Source: Amylostereum areolatum (lineage: Eukaryota > Basidiomycota > Agaricomycetes > Russulales > Stereaceae). From it: a DNA stretch of 64,000 nt. Under the pieces are notes generated by a model. It saw only the letters and a program-made list of their open reading frames with translations. It ran no database searches and was not told the DNA's origin. The translations under genes were made by a program, and so were the position numbers. Where the stretch lies: contig SAXG01000046.1 of NCBI GenBank assembly GCA_012932865.1, forward strand, positions 248,001-312,000, written 5' to 3'. Positions 33,654 to 46,468 of this stretch are shown piece by piece (within the stretch, counting starts at the first letter, position 1; each line of letters starts with the position of its first letter).

Positions 33654-36600
33654 ATGCCACCCAAAACAACTTGGCCAAAATACAGTAAATGCATTCTGTA
33701 ACCCATGTTTTTTGCCCAGATTTTGGTCGTTAACTTGATTTCAGTCGTCCAGGAATCTGCGGATCGCACGCGTGCACGGTGCATGGTCTGTTCTCAGATG
33801 GCTGGCCTTCCCATTTCTGAGGGTTGGATCCTTCGTCGGAATATGGCCGCACATCTTTCGACCGTAAGCCATAACGACACAATCCAATATCGCAAAGATG
33901 GTCACCGGATACGAGAAACAATCCGCCGATCAGCTGCAGAGGTGGAGGTGCTGTTGAACATAGATGCACAGCCCGCTGCTGACCTCGAGGGTGGGTTCGC
34001 TGACCTGTCAGCCATGGAAACAGATTCATATGTGCCTCCCGATTCAAGCTTCAACAATCTTATCCGTGACTATGTATTCAATATCGATGATTTTACCACG
34101 CAACCCTCGTCAAAATCAGCCGCCGACTCCGAGCGTGCACGCCTTATCGCAGCCGTCTCCGACTTTGGTCTATGAGATGCCTCACGTGCGGCTAGTGCAT
34201 TGGGTGCGATAAACAATGACACGGGTGCTTTTTTTGAGCAAGAGTTCGTGCACGATGGGCAAGACGGCGATGATGACACACTGACCAATGTGTTGCAAAA
34301 TCTCCGTGTGTGATCTCATAGCGTGGTTCACCGTGATTTCTCGATTGCTGACCATCGTCTGCCAGATATGGAGGATCGCATGGACGGAGATGATCGTATT
34401 CGCATGATGTCCCATGGCAAGTACCCTCTGCCGTCGACGGAGCATGATTGGTTCCCATATGAATCAAAATTGGTTGGTGAAACTCGGTTTACTATTGGTA
34501 CTTCCAGTGTTCTCACGCAGTGTACACTGTTCAGATGTTTATGCTGGATATACTGGATAACCTTCCCCGAATGCGATTGTCGGACGCGATGATGAAGATG
34601 TTCTTGTGGGTGCTCGAGGAGAGCGGTGTTCGAAATGTTCCCTCGCTCTATCACCTTCGGCAAGTTCAAGCCTCTCTACGCGAGTCCTCGGGAGTACCTA
34701 CTCATCAATTCAAGTCCACTCATGGCAACGTGTACTACATGAACGACATCCGGACTCTTGTGGCGAAGGTGAGTTCTGTATGCCGGGGGCGGTATTGGCC
34801 CAGGAAAACGACACTGAAATCTATATGAGGACTATGCAAACCCGCTGGTTCGGCCTCATCTCCGCTTTTATCCAGAGATACCCGACGGTCCCATTTCGGA
34901 GGTGTGGCACGCGGAGAAGTGGCGGATTGACATGGACGTCTCAATGCTGACCCCTATGTATGCCGACGGAAATCAACACTACTACATTGGTGAACTGGCC
35001 GCTCTGCATACAGGGGCGATTGTCCTTCCGGTTCGATGGGTGATGGCAAAGGGCGAGCTCCACGCGGATGCGTACCGCGTCAAGAAGGATCACCAGGTGA
35101 GTGCATGTTCTTAGCAGTATTTCGAGAAACAGCTGTTCATTCGGCCCCTTTTAGCTCAACATCTCTGTGTTATGCAATGGAGATGGACAATCCATCCTTA
35201 TTCGTGCCCGTGACTTGTGTCTGAATTATGTGGATCTTCTTGAGCAGGCCAAGGTCCCCGTGTTTCACGGTAAGAGTCCGATGTGAACGAGCCAATAGTC
35301 ATGTACTTATCTCATCTCGCAGAAAAAGACATGGATGCCGTCGCAGGCATGCCGAACCCTTTGCGTGCGCTCGCAGATGGTGACATCATGTATTCCAGTT
35401 TTGTCGACTGTTTGGCGACGATGTCTCCGGCAATCGTTCAAAGTCGTGGAACAAGCACTGGAATACGTACTTCGCGCACCGCAATTTGCCCCGGCGTTTA
35501 TTGCAGCAAGAATTTCATGTGCACTTTCTCTCAACGTCACCCAATGCATCCATCACCGAGCAGATTGAAGCATTCAAAGATATGATAGAGTATGTAACAT
35601 TCATTGGCATTCGTCTCGCTTTCGGAGTTCAAGAGATGCTAACTCGCACGAGAACAGATCCACTCATTCGAAACCAGTGCGCGTTTACGACACACTGACA
35701 GGACAACAAGTGCAATTCAGGATCTTCCTCAATGCCGAGCCCTCCGATAACCCGATGCAGAGTGAGCTTACCGCGCATATGGGTGGAAATGCCGGATGCT
35801 TTTGTCGGAAGTGCCATGCTGGAGGAACCCAGGCGGCGAAGGCTGAAAATGATGGGTACGATGCCCTCTTTCATGTGAGTCATTCAGCCAGCGACAAGTC
35901 CCACATTTTCCGTGTCCAAACTGCACAGTAACATCCATGTAAAAAACAGCCTGGAGAACCTCGTACCGCAGAGGAAACTCTTCGCGAGGTGGTCCAGCAG
36001 GTCAGCAAAGCGTGTACTGGCGTCGCTGCACCAGTCGAGGAGCGGCAATCACGTTTGGGCGTCAAGGATGCATACACCCAGCCGTTCATCGTCGACCTCA
36101 TCGCTCAAGGACGAGATCTCAAGCGAACTAATCCCGAGCTTTCCGTCGAAGATATCCACGGGAAGTTGATGCAATGGGTGACGAAGAATCAGGCCGCCAT
36201 TTTCAATCCCAACCTGCGTATGAAAGGTATGCACTCCGTTTCCCTTCGCGGCACCCTACGCACCCTACTAATATCAGGGTAGGTTTCGATCCAAATAAAG
36301 ACACACCAGTCGAGATCCTTCACACCATCCTATTGGGTGTGACCAAGTATGCCTGGTTCTATTCGCACTCAACGTGGTCCCCTGACAAGAAGAAGACATA
36401 CGCTCTTCGCTTGCAAGCAACGGATACCCTCGGTCTTACAATTCCAGCAATCCGTGCAAATTATATCATGCAGTACGCCAACTCGCTGATCGGACGGCAG
36501 CTCAAGACTGTTGGACAGACGTCGGTGTTCCATGTTCACGATCTCGTTAGCCCTGAGTTGTTTGCCGTTTGGAAAGCGGTCGGGGTTCTTTCCGCTTTGC

Positions 36601-38210
36601 TGTGGACCCCTGAGATCGACGACATGGATAGTTACACGGTGTGTATTCGTTGTAATTCACTATCTCAGGACTGATGTTGTAGGGGACTCGGAATTTCCAG
36701 ACCGATGTCAAAATTGCAGCCGCAAACACCATAGACCTGTTTGCGATCCTCGATCCAACTAAAGTCACCTCGAAGGTCAAGCTTCATCTCCTCCCTCACC
36801 TTCCCGAAGATATCCGCCGCTTTGGACCTCTGATTGGTATCGACACGGAGTTGTACGAATGCTTCAACGCCATCTTTCGCATGTGTTCCATATTCTCGAA
36901 CCATCTTTCCCCAAGCCGCGACATTGCTCGTCAACTTGCCAATCAAGAAGGTTTAAAACATCGTGTCACGGGGGGTTGGTGGCCCACAGGACACGGGAAT
37001 GCATGGGTGCAACCGAGCGCGCGGATTTGACAATTTCTGCATCAAAAACCACTGCTTCAAAACCACCTCGGTTGGACTCCCAACAACGAACCCGAGAAGA
37101 AATCAGGTATGAGGGCTGCTCGCGAGCCGTTATGTATAGGCTACTAGTACTCATGGCAAACCATTTATCTCAGGAAGCGTCTGTCTCAGCACAGTCAAGT
37201 CAAGCAAGGGAGGGTCCGCCACTGCGTTGGCAGATCCCTCCAGCACTGCGGTGTCCTTGCAATGGCGAGATACCCGCGCGTCTACGGCGCTCAACGCCCA
37301 CGACTTTTCCGACCCTATCGTGTCATGCTGGACAAGATGTGAATGGGGTACTGCAGAATCCGGCGACCGGTGTCCCATCCGCGCTTGGGTGTTTGCCCGC
37401 TCTCCTGTGGTAAGTTTGGAATCGGCCTCTGCTATGGGTCCTTCGTTGAAGTGAATCTAGAACCCAGATGCCTCAATCGTCGGGAGCGTGCTCGAGATCC
37501 TCGCGCATGAGAACGGCGATCACGCTCTCGCCGTCCTGGATGTATTCCAAGTTTCTTCAGAACACCACCCATTCTTTGACATGCCACAACTGACCCGCCG
37601 CCACGGTGAATATGAGGCGCTCATAGTCAAAGTCGCAGTGCGTTCGCTTACTCGAGTGGGACAGCTCTCAGTCTGGAGTACTTATGTTTCATAGGACATC
37701 TTGTTTGCAACCAATGTGCAGCACGACTGCCGTGCGGCGAAGTGCACGGCATCGGGTGTTCGCTCTACATTCCAAGAACGGATGGAGTCTGGGCGCACAG
37801 AATCGTTCATCGAGCACAACGACACTGTTGAAAACTACATCATCAACCTCTCCACTCTGCATAACTCACATCTCGTGCGACGTATCCTTCCACGGGCTCT
37901 CACGATGCCCATCCCATTATTTGCAGATAAGGCAACACGTCGGGCTAAACACGATGAACTGGCGGCACAGCTCCGCGAAACACTGAAAGAACGAACCTCC
38001 AAACGTGCCCGGAAGCGCGCCCATGAAGACGATGCTCTCGCCGACATCGAGGACACCCAACATGGCTCGCATGCAGTGGAAGATCCAACGGGAGGTGGTA
38101 CAAGCGATCGCACGGCAACAGGAGGTGGATCGCGGATACGATTTACTCTGCGTACTGGTGGCGACACCGTCATCAGCGATACACTTGATACACCTTCAAG
38201 TTCGACTTAG
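33654..38210 (+). pseudogene. Large Agaricomycete DNA transposase-like gene (partly degenerate)
   Basis: Starts at ATG 33654 (MPPKTTWPKYS). A zinc-finger-like block follows: RTRARCMVCSQMAG, GWILRRNMAAHLSTVSH. Then come [190 protein letters not shown] and RDIARQLANQEGLKHRVTGG. The end is VQHDCRAAKC and an Arg/Lys-rich region at 38210. This is a widespread unnamed mushroom transposase family, possibly of the CACTA/Plavaka group. Stops within the exon near 34175 and 34312, and one near 37029, indicate decay. Most conserved blocks survive. Confidence 0.68.
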
Positions 38211-39635
38211 CGTCCACAGTGTCGATCCCTTACATATATTTGTAGTAGTTCAATTGTAATAACCGGGCCTTGCGACTACCAAGTGAAATAACGCTGTACG
38301 CCCCTGGCCGACGAATGATGTATATATCTAAGACAAACGACGCATGGGTTTGTGTCTGTAGCACGCACGGGTAACAAGGGTCCCGCTGGCTGATACATGA
38401 TTTCGAATACATACCACATGCCTTGGCGTTGCGGTGGCCATCGGCCCTCACACCGATACCAGCTGGCCGACCACCTGTCTCGAATTTGACGCGGCGATGT
38501 CACAGCCACGTTTGAACCGTTTGGCGGTGTAGAATTCACTCGTTGTATGCTGGTTGCATGTATTTTGGTCGGCGTCTGTCGGCGTCAAGAGTCTCAGCTC
38601 AGGCTCGAACCGGCCTTGGGTCGGTTCCCAATTGGCTCCCATCGCACTCGGCGTCTCTGAAATACGTGTGTAGATGATTGATCGTATCAGTTTCGAACAT
38701 GACCTGATATGGATAAGGCGACGTCAAGACGGTACGCTCGTGTCCTGAATGTGTATGCAGGCCATCGATTTTCATTTGCATGCATTGGTGTGCTGTGAAG
38801 GCGGGCATAGGCGTGGAGGGCACGCGTCGGCGGTCCGACTCGTCACAGTGGTATCAGGACGAGCAGTGCAGTTCTCGGATGTTCGGTACATCAGCAAAAC
38901 TGCATTTGGTCTGAGCGGCCTGGCGACGAGGCTGTCAGACCATCAGCGGGTGGCCTGGGCCCAACATTTTCTGTGGCAGACAAGGCTCCCGTCTGACTCC
39001 AGGCTCAAGCCAGACGGGTTCCCAGGTCGTCCTCAGGCTGGTCCTCAGGCTGTTCATACGACTCAGGTCAACCCACAATTGCAACAAATGTGTTATATAT
39101 TCAGGTAGCTACATGCAGTACAGTGTACGAACGCTCGACCCGACTCCCTCTCCTTCACACGATACTCTCGCCATTGTTGTTGTCAGCCCCTCATCCCAAC
39201 TCACACCAGGCTCGCACCACTGCTGCACACACAAATGGCCATTCTGAAGCAAGTCAGACCACAGTGTACGCACATGAGAAAGGAAACAAAAAAACGGACT
39301 GGGAGATAGAACAGCACGGGGATGCACTGATTGCTTGTTAAGCAGAGGCGAAGTTGAGCGATGGGGAAGCGTCGACCCGACACAGTGAGAGTGATAGTAG
39401 AATGCACCTGCACAAGTGCATTAGCAAGAGCAGAATGCAAACATACATAGCAACTAGCAGGATGACGTACCGTGAATGAATGACACCAGCTGCTGAGCGT
39501 CCAAGGCGAGAATGTTAGGGTAGCATGGTAGCAAGCAAGAGCAGAGACGCACCAAGTAATTTACGACTCTACAAGCATAGCTCGGGGCCCGATGGTGAGC
39601 GCTTGCGAGTATGGAGTATTGAGCGTCGGGCACGA

Positions 39636-39657
39636 GCGTTGAACGTTGAACGTTGAG
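39636..39657. repeat. CGTTGAA minisatellite
   Basis: Three units (CGTTGAA). The same heptamer forms short arrays at 55951-55979 and 59591-59615. Confidence 0.8.
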
Positions 39658-40329
39658 GACGGACGTCGGGCACGAGCATCGAACATCGGATGCAAGCATC
39701 GAGCGGAAGAGTCACAGTGAAAACTGCGTCTATTAGTTACAGTAACAAAGTTCAAACTCAGCCGGGACTTCCCATGGTTGTTTTCATTGGTTGATGATGA
39801 ACTTGAACAACGGACGACGCGCGTCAGCGCGCGTCGCCTTCAATTTTCAACATGTGTCGCCCGTTTAACAGCCTCGCGAAGCTGACTCGAAACTTAAGCT
39901 ATCGAGTATGATTGTTGCCGATAATGATTTGGAAGAGGGAATACCATATGTAATGGAGGTATATCAGCCGCATCTACTTAGTGATTAGCATTACCTAGTT
40001 TGTATTGCTGTAGTACCTTCAAAGAGCTTCAAATGAAATGTTTTGTGTCCTGATGGTCTGGAGACGGACTGGTGATTTCGAGCACTGCTGACGAGCCTGG
40101 ACCAATCTTACGGGATAAGATCAAAAAATGATCAGGCCTTCCGACCGTGTCAGGTCCGCCAGGACCCTCCCAGACGCGTCAGGCCCGGGCAGATTTGCTG
40201 ATGTAGGGTGTATTAGTAGGTTGAAATTGAATCATTGGCGCTGATATATGCAATAGCCGCAGTGATTAGACATGTTTGACGGTCGACGTGGCTTGCGCAT
40301 CACTGCGGCAGACCGCACGGAGACCGTCA

Positions 40330-40336
40330 TATAAAA
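40330..40336 (+). promoter_or_regulatory. TATA box
   Basis: TATAAAA about 185 bases before the ATG at 40515, followed by a pyrimidine-rich tract typical of fungal promoters. Confidence 0.55.
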
Positions 40337-40514
40337 TACCTTGCCCTGCCTCGTCTTTCCTCAGGTCTCCTTTCTTTTCTCCTCCCGGCTCGCTCACGAA
40401 CATCCGTACCCTTCCCCCCTTCGGTCTCGTATAGCAAGTTCACGCATCCGCCTTTTTATCTTATTATTTCATTCTCTTTTTTGCATCATCTCCCGCCCAC
40501 TCCTCGCATCATCA

Positions 40515-41352
40515 ATGGCCGCCGTCGCTTCTTCCTCCAACCTTTTCCAGTCCAGTCTCTTCCTTGCGCATTCGGAGTCCTTCGCGCCCGCGCAGCGCCG
40601 CGCATTTCACAACCGCACCGCGTCTGCGCCCACCAACGAGCAAGCCAGCTCCATCCTCCGCCAGCCCCGTGGCCCGCCCAGCGGTCCCGCGACCGCGCAC
40701 ACCTCGTCTTGGCGTCAGCGCGCGCGTCCTGCGGAGCTCCCCCTCCAAGCAGAGCCCTCGACCACAACGGAGGCCCCCGCGTCGCCCGGAAAGTCGCCGA
40801 AGTCCCCCAAGTCTCCGAAACGCCGTGGCGGTCGTCGTTCGGCAACCCCGCGTTCGGGCACCCCGCGCTCCGCGTCGCCGTCTGTCTCGGAGGACAGCTG
40901 GAGATCGCGCTCGTCCTCCCCGGCGCCTTTCAAGGCCGCGCGCTCCCCCCTCCCCGTTGTTGAGACCCCCGCTCCTGCCAGCGCTGGTAAGTTTTACTGT
41001 CCCATTGCGCTCATGTGATCGCGATCCTTATCATGATGTGTTCGTAGCACCTATCGCGGAGGGTCCCCGAGTATACTCCCTCGTCGACCTCCTCGCCCTC
41101 TCCGTTTCGCCCCTCGTTGGCGTGAGCGCCAAGGACGAAGCGCACATGGAAGACCTTGTTCTCAACCACACCTGGCGCCGTGGCCCGCAGGGCACCAGCT
41201 CGCGCTCGTCATCGCGCTCGCCTTCGCCCTCTGCTTCGCGTTCCTCTTCGCGCGCATACTCTCCCGCGCGCCGGACCTCCGAGGGTCGTCGTCGTGCGCC
41301 TTCGCCGTCCAAGCTCCGCGAGAGTGTTCTCAACGCCGAGGACAGCGATTAA
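40515..41352 (+). CDS. Hypothetical Ser/Pro/Arg-rich basidiomycete protein
   Basis: Two exons, 40515-40986 and 41048-41352, joined by a GTAAGT..TAG intron in phase, giving 258 residues. The ATG is in good context (atcaATGGCC). The N-terminal 155 residues are low-complexity Ser/Pro/Arg (SPGKSPKSPKSPKRRGGRRS). The short ordered segment EGPRVYSLVDLLALSVSPLV follows the intron and is the likely conserved core. The tail is an SR-like run (SRSSSRSPSPSASRSSSR). Probably disordered and nuclear by composition. No domain is recognised. TATA box, splicing and clean frame make this a credible gene. Confidence 0.75.
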
Positions 41353-41888
41353 GCGCGTCGCCTCTCGTGTCCATGTTCTTGCGTGTACTCTGTATTCCGA
41401 GGTTTTGTTCTGGTTCTGCTCCGCGATAACGTTAACTTATTGATATTGGATGGGCCATCTCGCTCGCTCTCCCTTCGCTCCTAACTTATGTTTATGCATT
41501 TTTACGACCAACCCTTGTTTTCATGACACCACCCATCCACCCACCCACCACCTCCTTTTGTTCAGCATACCATTTGTACTTCGTACACTTCGTTATAATC
41601 AACAATATCACACTGTGTTTTACTCTGTATAGCTTGCGTGCCGTTCACGGATGAGGCCTGGACTGGGACATCGTTGATGGTTTATGTTTAGGCCTTAGGT
41701 GCAACATCACAAGTGTATGGAGGTGTGAAAGAATCCGCCTTCCGTCTACCGTTCGCGCGCATGCTGCTTGGCGTGGATAAATGCACAAAATTGACAGACC
41801 CGGAAAAATAGGGTGAAGTGCTTTGAGTAATGCATATGAACAGGCGCTGTATTGGTGGGATCGAAGTGCAAACCGCACCTGTGAAATC
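41353..41888. other. Intergenic, convergent gene ends
   Basis: 3' flanks of the Ser/Pro-rich gene and the F-box gene. No gene seen. Confidence 0.6.
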
Positions 41889-43593
41889 TTAGTAAAAGCC
41901 ACTCCGGGAGACGGCCACGCTCAGCCCTTCTCCTCGTAACCGATCTTCAAGCTGCGGATACAAAAACCTTTTCGGTAGCTTGATATGACGAATCGGGGTG
42001 CCAGATTCACGACGGGCTCGTAGGGACTTCATCAGGCGCTCTTCGCAAGCGAACGGGAAATCGCCTAGTGCGTGAAACATTTCTTCGGGTTCCAGGATAC
42101 TGAGAGACTCGAGCTCTGGGAATAGGATAGTTTTCATTGCAGGCGTTTGGGAGTCGTCTGGAGCGGAGGGCGAGTGGAATTGGTCCAGAGCATCGAACAG
42201 ACTAAACACAGCTTTCCCAACGACGCGTAATCGGCGGACTTTGGTCGCAGACTTGAAGGTGTTGACCCATCTCTCCGCGGTCGGATCCTCGTCGTCTCGA
42301 TACGTGAGATCTAACGTGCCGCCTAGTGGAAGACCCTGACAAGGGTTGTCGCCTTCGAATGTCCCCGGAGGTTCGATGTAAACGCAATGGTCTTCCCACA
42401 ACGTGTGGGAGGAACCTGTCGATATGGGCCACGGATCGCGGAAAAGTTTCAAGTCGACCACATGTCTCGCGGTGTTCCTGTTGAGGTAGATGGCTCCGGG
42501 GATGTAAGTGACGCGCGACAGCACGGCTGCAAGGAAGGCAGAAGAAGTGAGGGGTTGTCTGAAACCGAGTGACCAGGTCATTCTGGATGCCGGTTCTGAG
42601 AGCAGTTTGTAAAATGCGATCGAGCGATCGGACAAAGAGGTGATAGTCATGAGGGAGCAAAGCTCGACGGAGGGGGGAAGAGGGATTGGTTGATGGTCGT
42701 CGAAATCGTCAGGAGCAGGATCCACGAATTCCAAGTTGAATAGCATCGGCATGCATCGTAGGAGGGTTGAAAGCTGGTCGATCGTTGGCTTGATCCCTGA
42801 TAGAGATCCTTCGTAGGACAACATTAGCCATTTAAGGCATGGGAAAGGAGTGGTACAGGGGGTGAGTGCGGGTATAATGTCTGTGATATCCAACCATTTC
42901 AATCGTGGCAAAGATGCGGCGAAGGCGTCTTGAAGAGCAACCTCGCAGGGCTCTCCGCGGTTCTCGAGCTGCAAGGATTCCAGGACAGGAAATCGGGAAC
43001 TGGAAGGTATCATTTTGATAAATGAGGGAATATCCCTTCCAAACAGAATCAGATCTCTCAGGCGTTGAGAGTGCTCGTCGATGACTGGTTGGAAGAATTC
43101 TGTGGGCTGAAAGCTTGCACGATATCCAGAGTCTGCGAGGACGTCGATATCCAACGGGGCGAGCCTTGAACGCAAAAGTAGCTCGTTAGCCCACGGTCTA
43201 GTTAACTTGGTATAGTGTACGTGACGCCAAAGCGTGGCACAGTTGAGCGCAATCTGCAGTGGCGTCACGATGAATGGTTGGCGGGGCACAAATGACAAGC
43301 GACAAGCGCACCTGTCTCCAGCTGTGACATACATGGGTAACTCTGATCCACCCGAGTCCATCCGATGAACCATCGTTGTCTTGATCTGTGATAACGTCAA
43401 TGGAATAAGGCCAAACGTCTCTCAGGATATCGAATATCTCCAGGAGGATCTCGGGCGGCAGTGAAGAAACAGGCGTGAAGGAGTTCCTCCACCTACGACC
43501 CAATGTCACCACTTCGGAGAGAACTTCAAGTTCATCTTCTAATTCTGCAAGAATATTTTTGCGTGGTTTATTGGGAACTTGAGCACTATGCAC
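41889..43593 (-). CDS. F-box protein
   Basis: Two exons seen: one ending at 43312, and 43253-41889, with a GTGCGC..CTGCAG intron in phase. The N-terminal part has an F-box: SSLPPEILLEIFDILRDVWP, then WIRVTHVCHSWRQIALNCATL. The F-box binds Skp1 in SCF ubiquitin ligases. The remaining 450 residues resemble the divergent leucine-rich C-terminus of mushroom F-box proteins (FPVLESLQLENRG, LPRLKWLDITDI, LFPELESLSILEP), which would select substrates. No ATG lies in frame before the F-box; 43593 is a GTG. A TATA-like TTTATAG sits near 43655, so the true start may be in an unrecognised short exon. Such genes are highly expanded in Agaricomycetes. Confidence 0.78.
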
Positions 43594-43968
43594 GCGTTTC
43601 GACGCTACTTCTTCAGAAAACCTTGAGAGTGCAACGGGGAGCCAAAAATCGCTATAAAGGATGGCGCGATGAGCCTACTTTAGCTCTTGACTGATAGTAC
43701 ACTGTCATACCGAGGATTACTTGGTAGCATTTTTCGACATTTCGGAGTCTACTCGAGATCGACCACCACGGACTCAGATGCGAACCCAGGACATTGGACA
43801 AGAGCCTGCCAGTGAAGCTATGGCCTTGGACTCTGCATCAACGCCGGCACGTGGTAGTCCAAAAAAGGCAACTCAGGTAAACCAAAAATTACGCCACTCG
43901 CCAGACAAGTCTGACTCTTTTCCTTGTCATTTCTCTCTCAACCACCACATTTCCCTCACTTCATCACC

Positions 43969-46468
43969 ATGGACGTCGACATGAAAATCAAGGAGGAAGT
44001 CGAAGACAAACGCGAAAAGGAGAAAGATCGTGATTATGACCGCGACCGGAGCGACAGGGATAGGGAACCCCACAGAGATAGGGATAGGCGGGACCGCGAC
44101 CGGGACAGAGGGAGGGACCGTGACCGTCGCGACTCGGGTAGGTTCATCCTTATGAACTATCAAGTGCATTCAGACTCATTTTTGGGCGGTGCGATGGGGT
44201 TCAGGACGAGGCAGGCGCGGGGGCGGCCATGGCGATCACTGGGAACCTGATGACAGGAGGATAGACGTTCGTGTTCACGGCTTTCGTGTTGCAATAAAGT
44301 TTTGACCCGCTTTCTTTTTACAGCGCCGTCGGCGTACGCACTCTCGCTCGCGTTCGCCCAGACGCTCTGCGTCACCGCGCCGTCGGGCGAGGCGCTCTCG
44401 TTCCTCTCGTAGTCGCTCCCGCTCCGGCAGCCCATCGCGTTCTCGGGACCGCAGAGGTTCTGAGCCATTCCCCCGTTCGCTCGGTGGTCCAATGAATGCC
44501 CCACACGAGGAAGCAGTCGAGTTCGGCAAAATCAGCAAACGCGAGAACCGGGTCTACGTCGGCAACCTCAGCTACGACGTCAAGTACAGAGACCTGATGG
44601 AATTCATGCGGGGAGGTGGGTGGGGGAATCTTAGATGTTGTGGTCGTTTTTTCAGCCGCCGCCCTGGGGGGAGAAGAAAGGTAGAAGTCGGGGTCGGAGC
44701 AGTGGGAGAGGTCGAGGTCTTGGGTGAGGAGGCAGAGGTTCGAGGCGTAACAGGGCGTGGGTTAGCAGCGGGTGCAGGAATGCGGCGCGATATCGTCCTC
44801 GACGTAGGCTCTTCAATCCGTGCAGCGGGGTTTCGCCGGCGAAAAGGGGCGGGGGGTCGGAGCTCAACAGGGCGGAGGGGCGATTTCAATTTCTTTCTTT
44901 GGCGGGCGGCGAGTTGTGAGGAAGGTTTATTGATGGGCATTTTCGACTGTTAGCTGGTGAGGTCCTGTTCGCCGAAGTCCTCGTCACCCCGACCGGAATC
45001 TCGAAGGGTTGTGGGTGAGTGGCCCGTCGTTATTCCTTGGTACATCTTCTGACGTTCGCCCTGTAGCATTGTTGAATATGCCTCTCAAGAGGATTCGCAA
45101 AGGGCTGTCCGTGAGCTCTCGGAACAGCCCCTGCTTGGTCGTCCTGTGTTCATTCGTGAGGTATTCATTTTGACGATTTCTACCGTCGCACGCAGTTTAA
45201 CCTCGGTGTTAGGACCGTGAAAACGAATCTCGCTTCGGCGCCACTCCTGTTCCCGGTAAAATTGGAATGGCAATGGCAGGGCAAGGTCTGCATGCCGCAC
45301 CTCCTCCTCGTCCCTCCTACCACAACTCTCTTGGAGGAGGAGGTCCTCAAAACCCCGGAAATCAACTTTACGTTGGAAATGTTAGTGGTATGGTTGTTAC
45401 ATGAGTGCTGTTTTCTAACGTTATATCTAGCTGCCGTATCAGGCTGGATGGCAAGACTTGAAGGACCTGTTCAGGTCTGCTGGCAACATCGTTCGCGCTG
45501 ACATCAACATTGGTGCGGATGGCCGCCCGAAAGGCAGTGGTACAGTCATTTTCGAGACATCAAAAGACGCCCAGCAGGCCATTTGTATGTCATCTTCTCC
45601 CTCGTCTGACACCCCACTGATGTTTCCTTAGCCATGTACAATGGCTTCGACTGGTATGGACGCATCTTAGAAGTTCGCGAAGTAAGTGTTTTGTCTACTA
45701 TCATTCGTAGAGCCCGCCCTCACATTTCTTACAGGATCGTTTTGCTGGGCTTACGGGTCCTGGTGGTTTCCGCGGCGGTCTCCGTGGCGGATTGCGTGGC
45801 ATGCGTGGTGGCTTCCGAGGCGGCCTTGGCCGTGGGGGCATGCGTGGTGGATATGGTGGGGCTGGACGCGAATTCAACCAAGACTTGTATGCGGACTACC
45901 CCGGTCCTGATGCTCAAGGTACTACATTCGCCGGCGCTGGGGCCTTCAACAGCTCTCTGCAACCCGCATATGGCACACAAGGCTATGACCCGGAGCCTAG
46001 CCAGCAGATCATGGTTCGGAATGTAAGGTCATCCCCACATACCTTTTCTTCCTTTGTTGCTGATCTTTATCTGTCCGTTTAGCTTCCGTGGTCGACGGCT
46101 AACGAAGATCTGGTTGAATTGTTCGAGACCACGGGTCAGGTCGAGCTGGCCGAAATCCTTTTCGACGGAACACGATCGAAAGGGGCCGGCGTTGTTCAGT
46201 TTGGCCAGGCTGCTGAGGCAGAGACGGCAATTGGTGCGTACTCTGTGCTAGGCGTCTTTGCCTTCGTCTAATACCATTATTCTCTAGCCAAGTTCCAAGC
46301 ATACATGTACGGAGGTCGACCTCTGGGTTTGTCTTTCCAGTTGCTCCTTAGATAACGATACATTAACCAGAGATTGTAGACGTCCGCTTCAACGATCGTT
46401 GGCACACGTTCACGCCCACCGCAGCTAAAGGCGGGCAAGCCATGCCCATGCAAGCCGACGTCATTTGA
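43969..46468 (+). CDS. SR-like RNA-binding protein with three RRMs (Gbp2/Hrb1-like)
   Basis: ATG at 43969 (MDVDMKIKEEVEDKREKEKD), then an Arg/Asp/Glu-rich RS-like region. RRM1 has RVYVGNLSYDV...GEVLFAEVLVTP...GCGIVEYASQEDSQRAV. RRM2 has QLYVGNLPYQAGWQDLKDLF...GSGTVIFETSKDAQQAI. A Gly/Arg-rich RGG stretch follows (RGMRGGFRGGLGRGGMRGG). RRM3 has IMVRNLPWSTANEDLVELFE...GAGVVQFGQAAEAETAI. The end is MPMQADVI at 46468. The layout matches yeast Gbp2/Hrb1, shuttling SR-type proteins in mRNA export and splicing surveillance. Around eight short introns; one (about 44617-44951) is unusually long and open in frame. The junction after the first exon (near 44137) is one base out of phase in my reading. 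Domain calls are strong, orthology inferred. Confidence 0.85.

Larger units (their letters stand above)
38211..40514. other. Intergenic region, no gene recognised
   Basis: 38400-39070 has GGCC/CCTGG-rich motifs that may mark the right end of the preceding element. A short (CGTTGAA)n array lies at 39636-39657. 39900-40300 is AT-richer and leads into the promoter of the next gene. Confidence 0.5.

Noticed and set aside
44492..44953. Separate 153-residue protein inside the RRM gene
   Set aside because: It is the first RRM exon reading into the long intron; the Gly/Val/Arg-rich tail has no domain.
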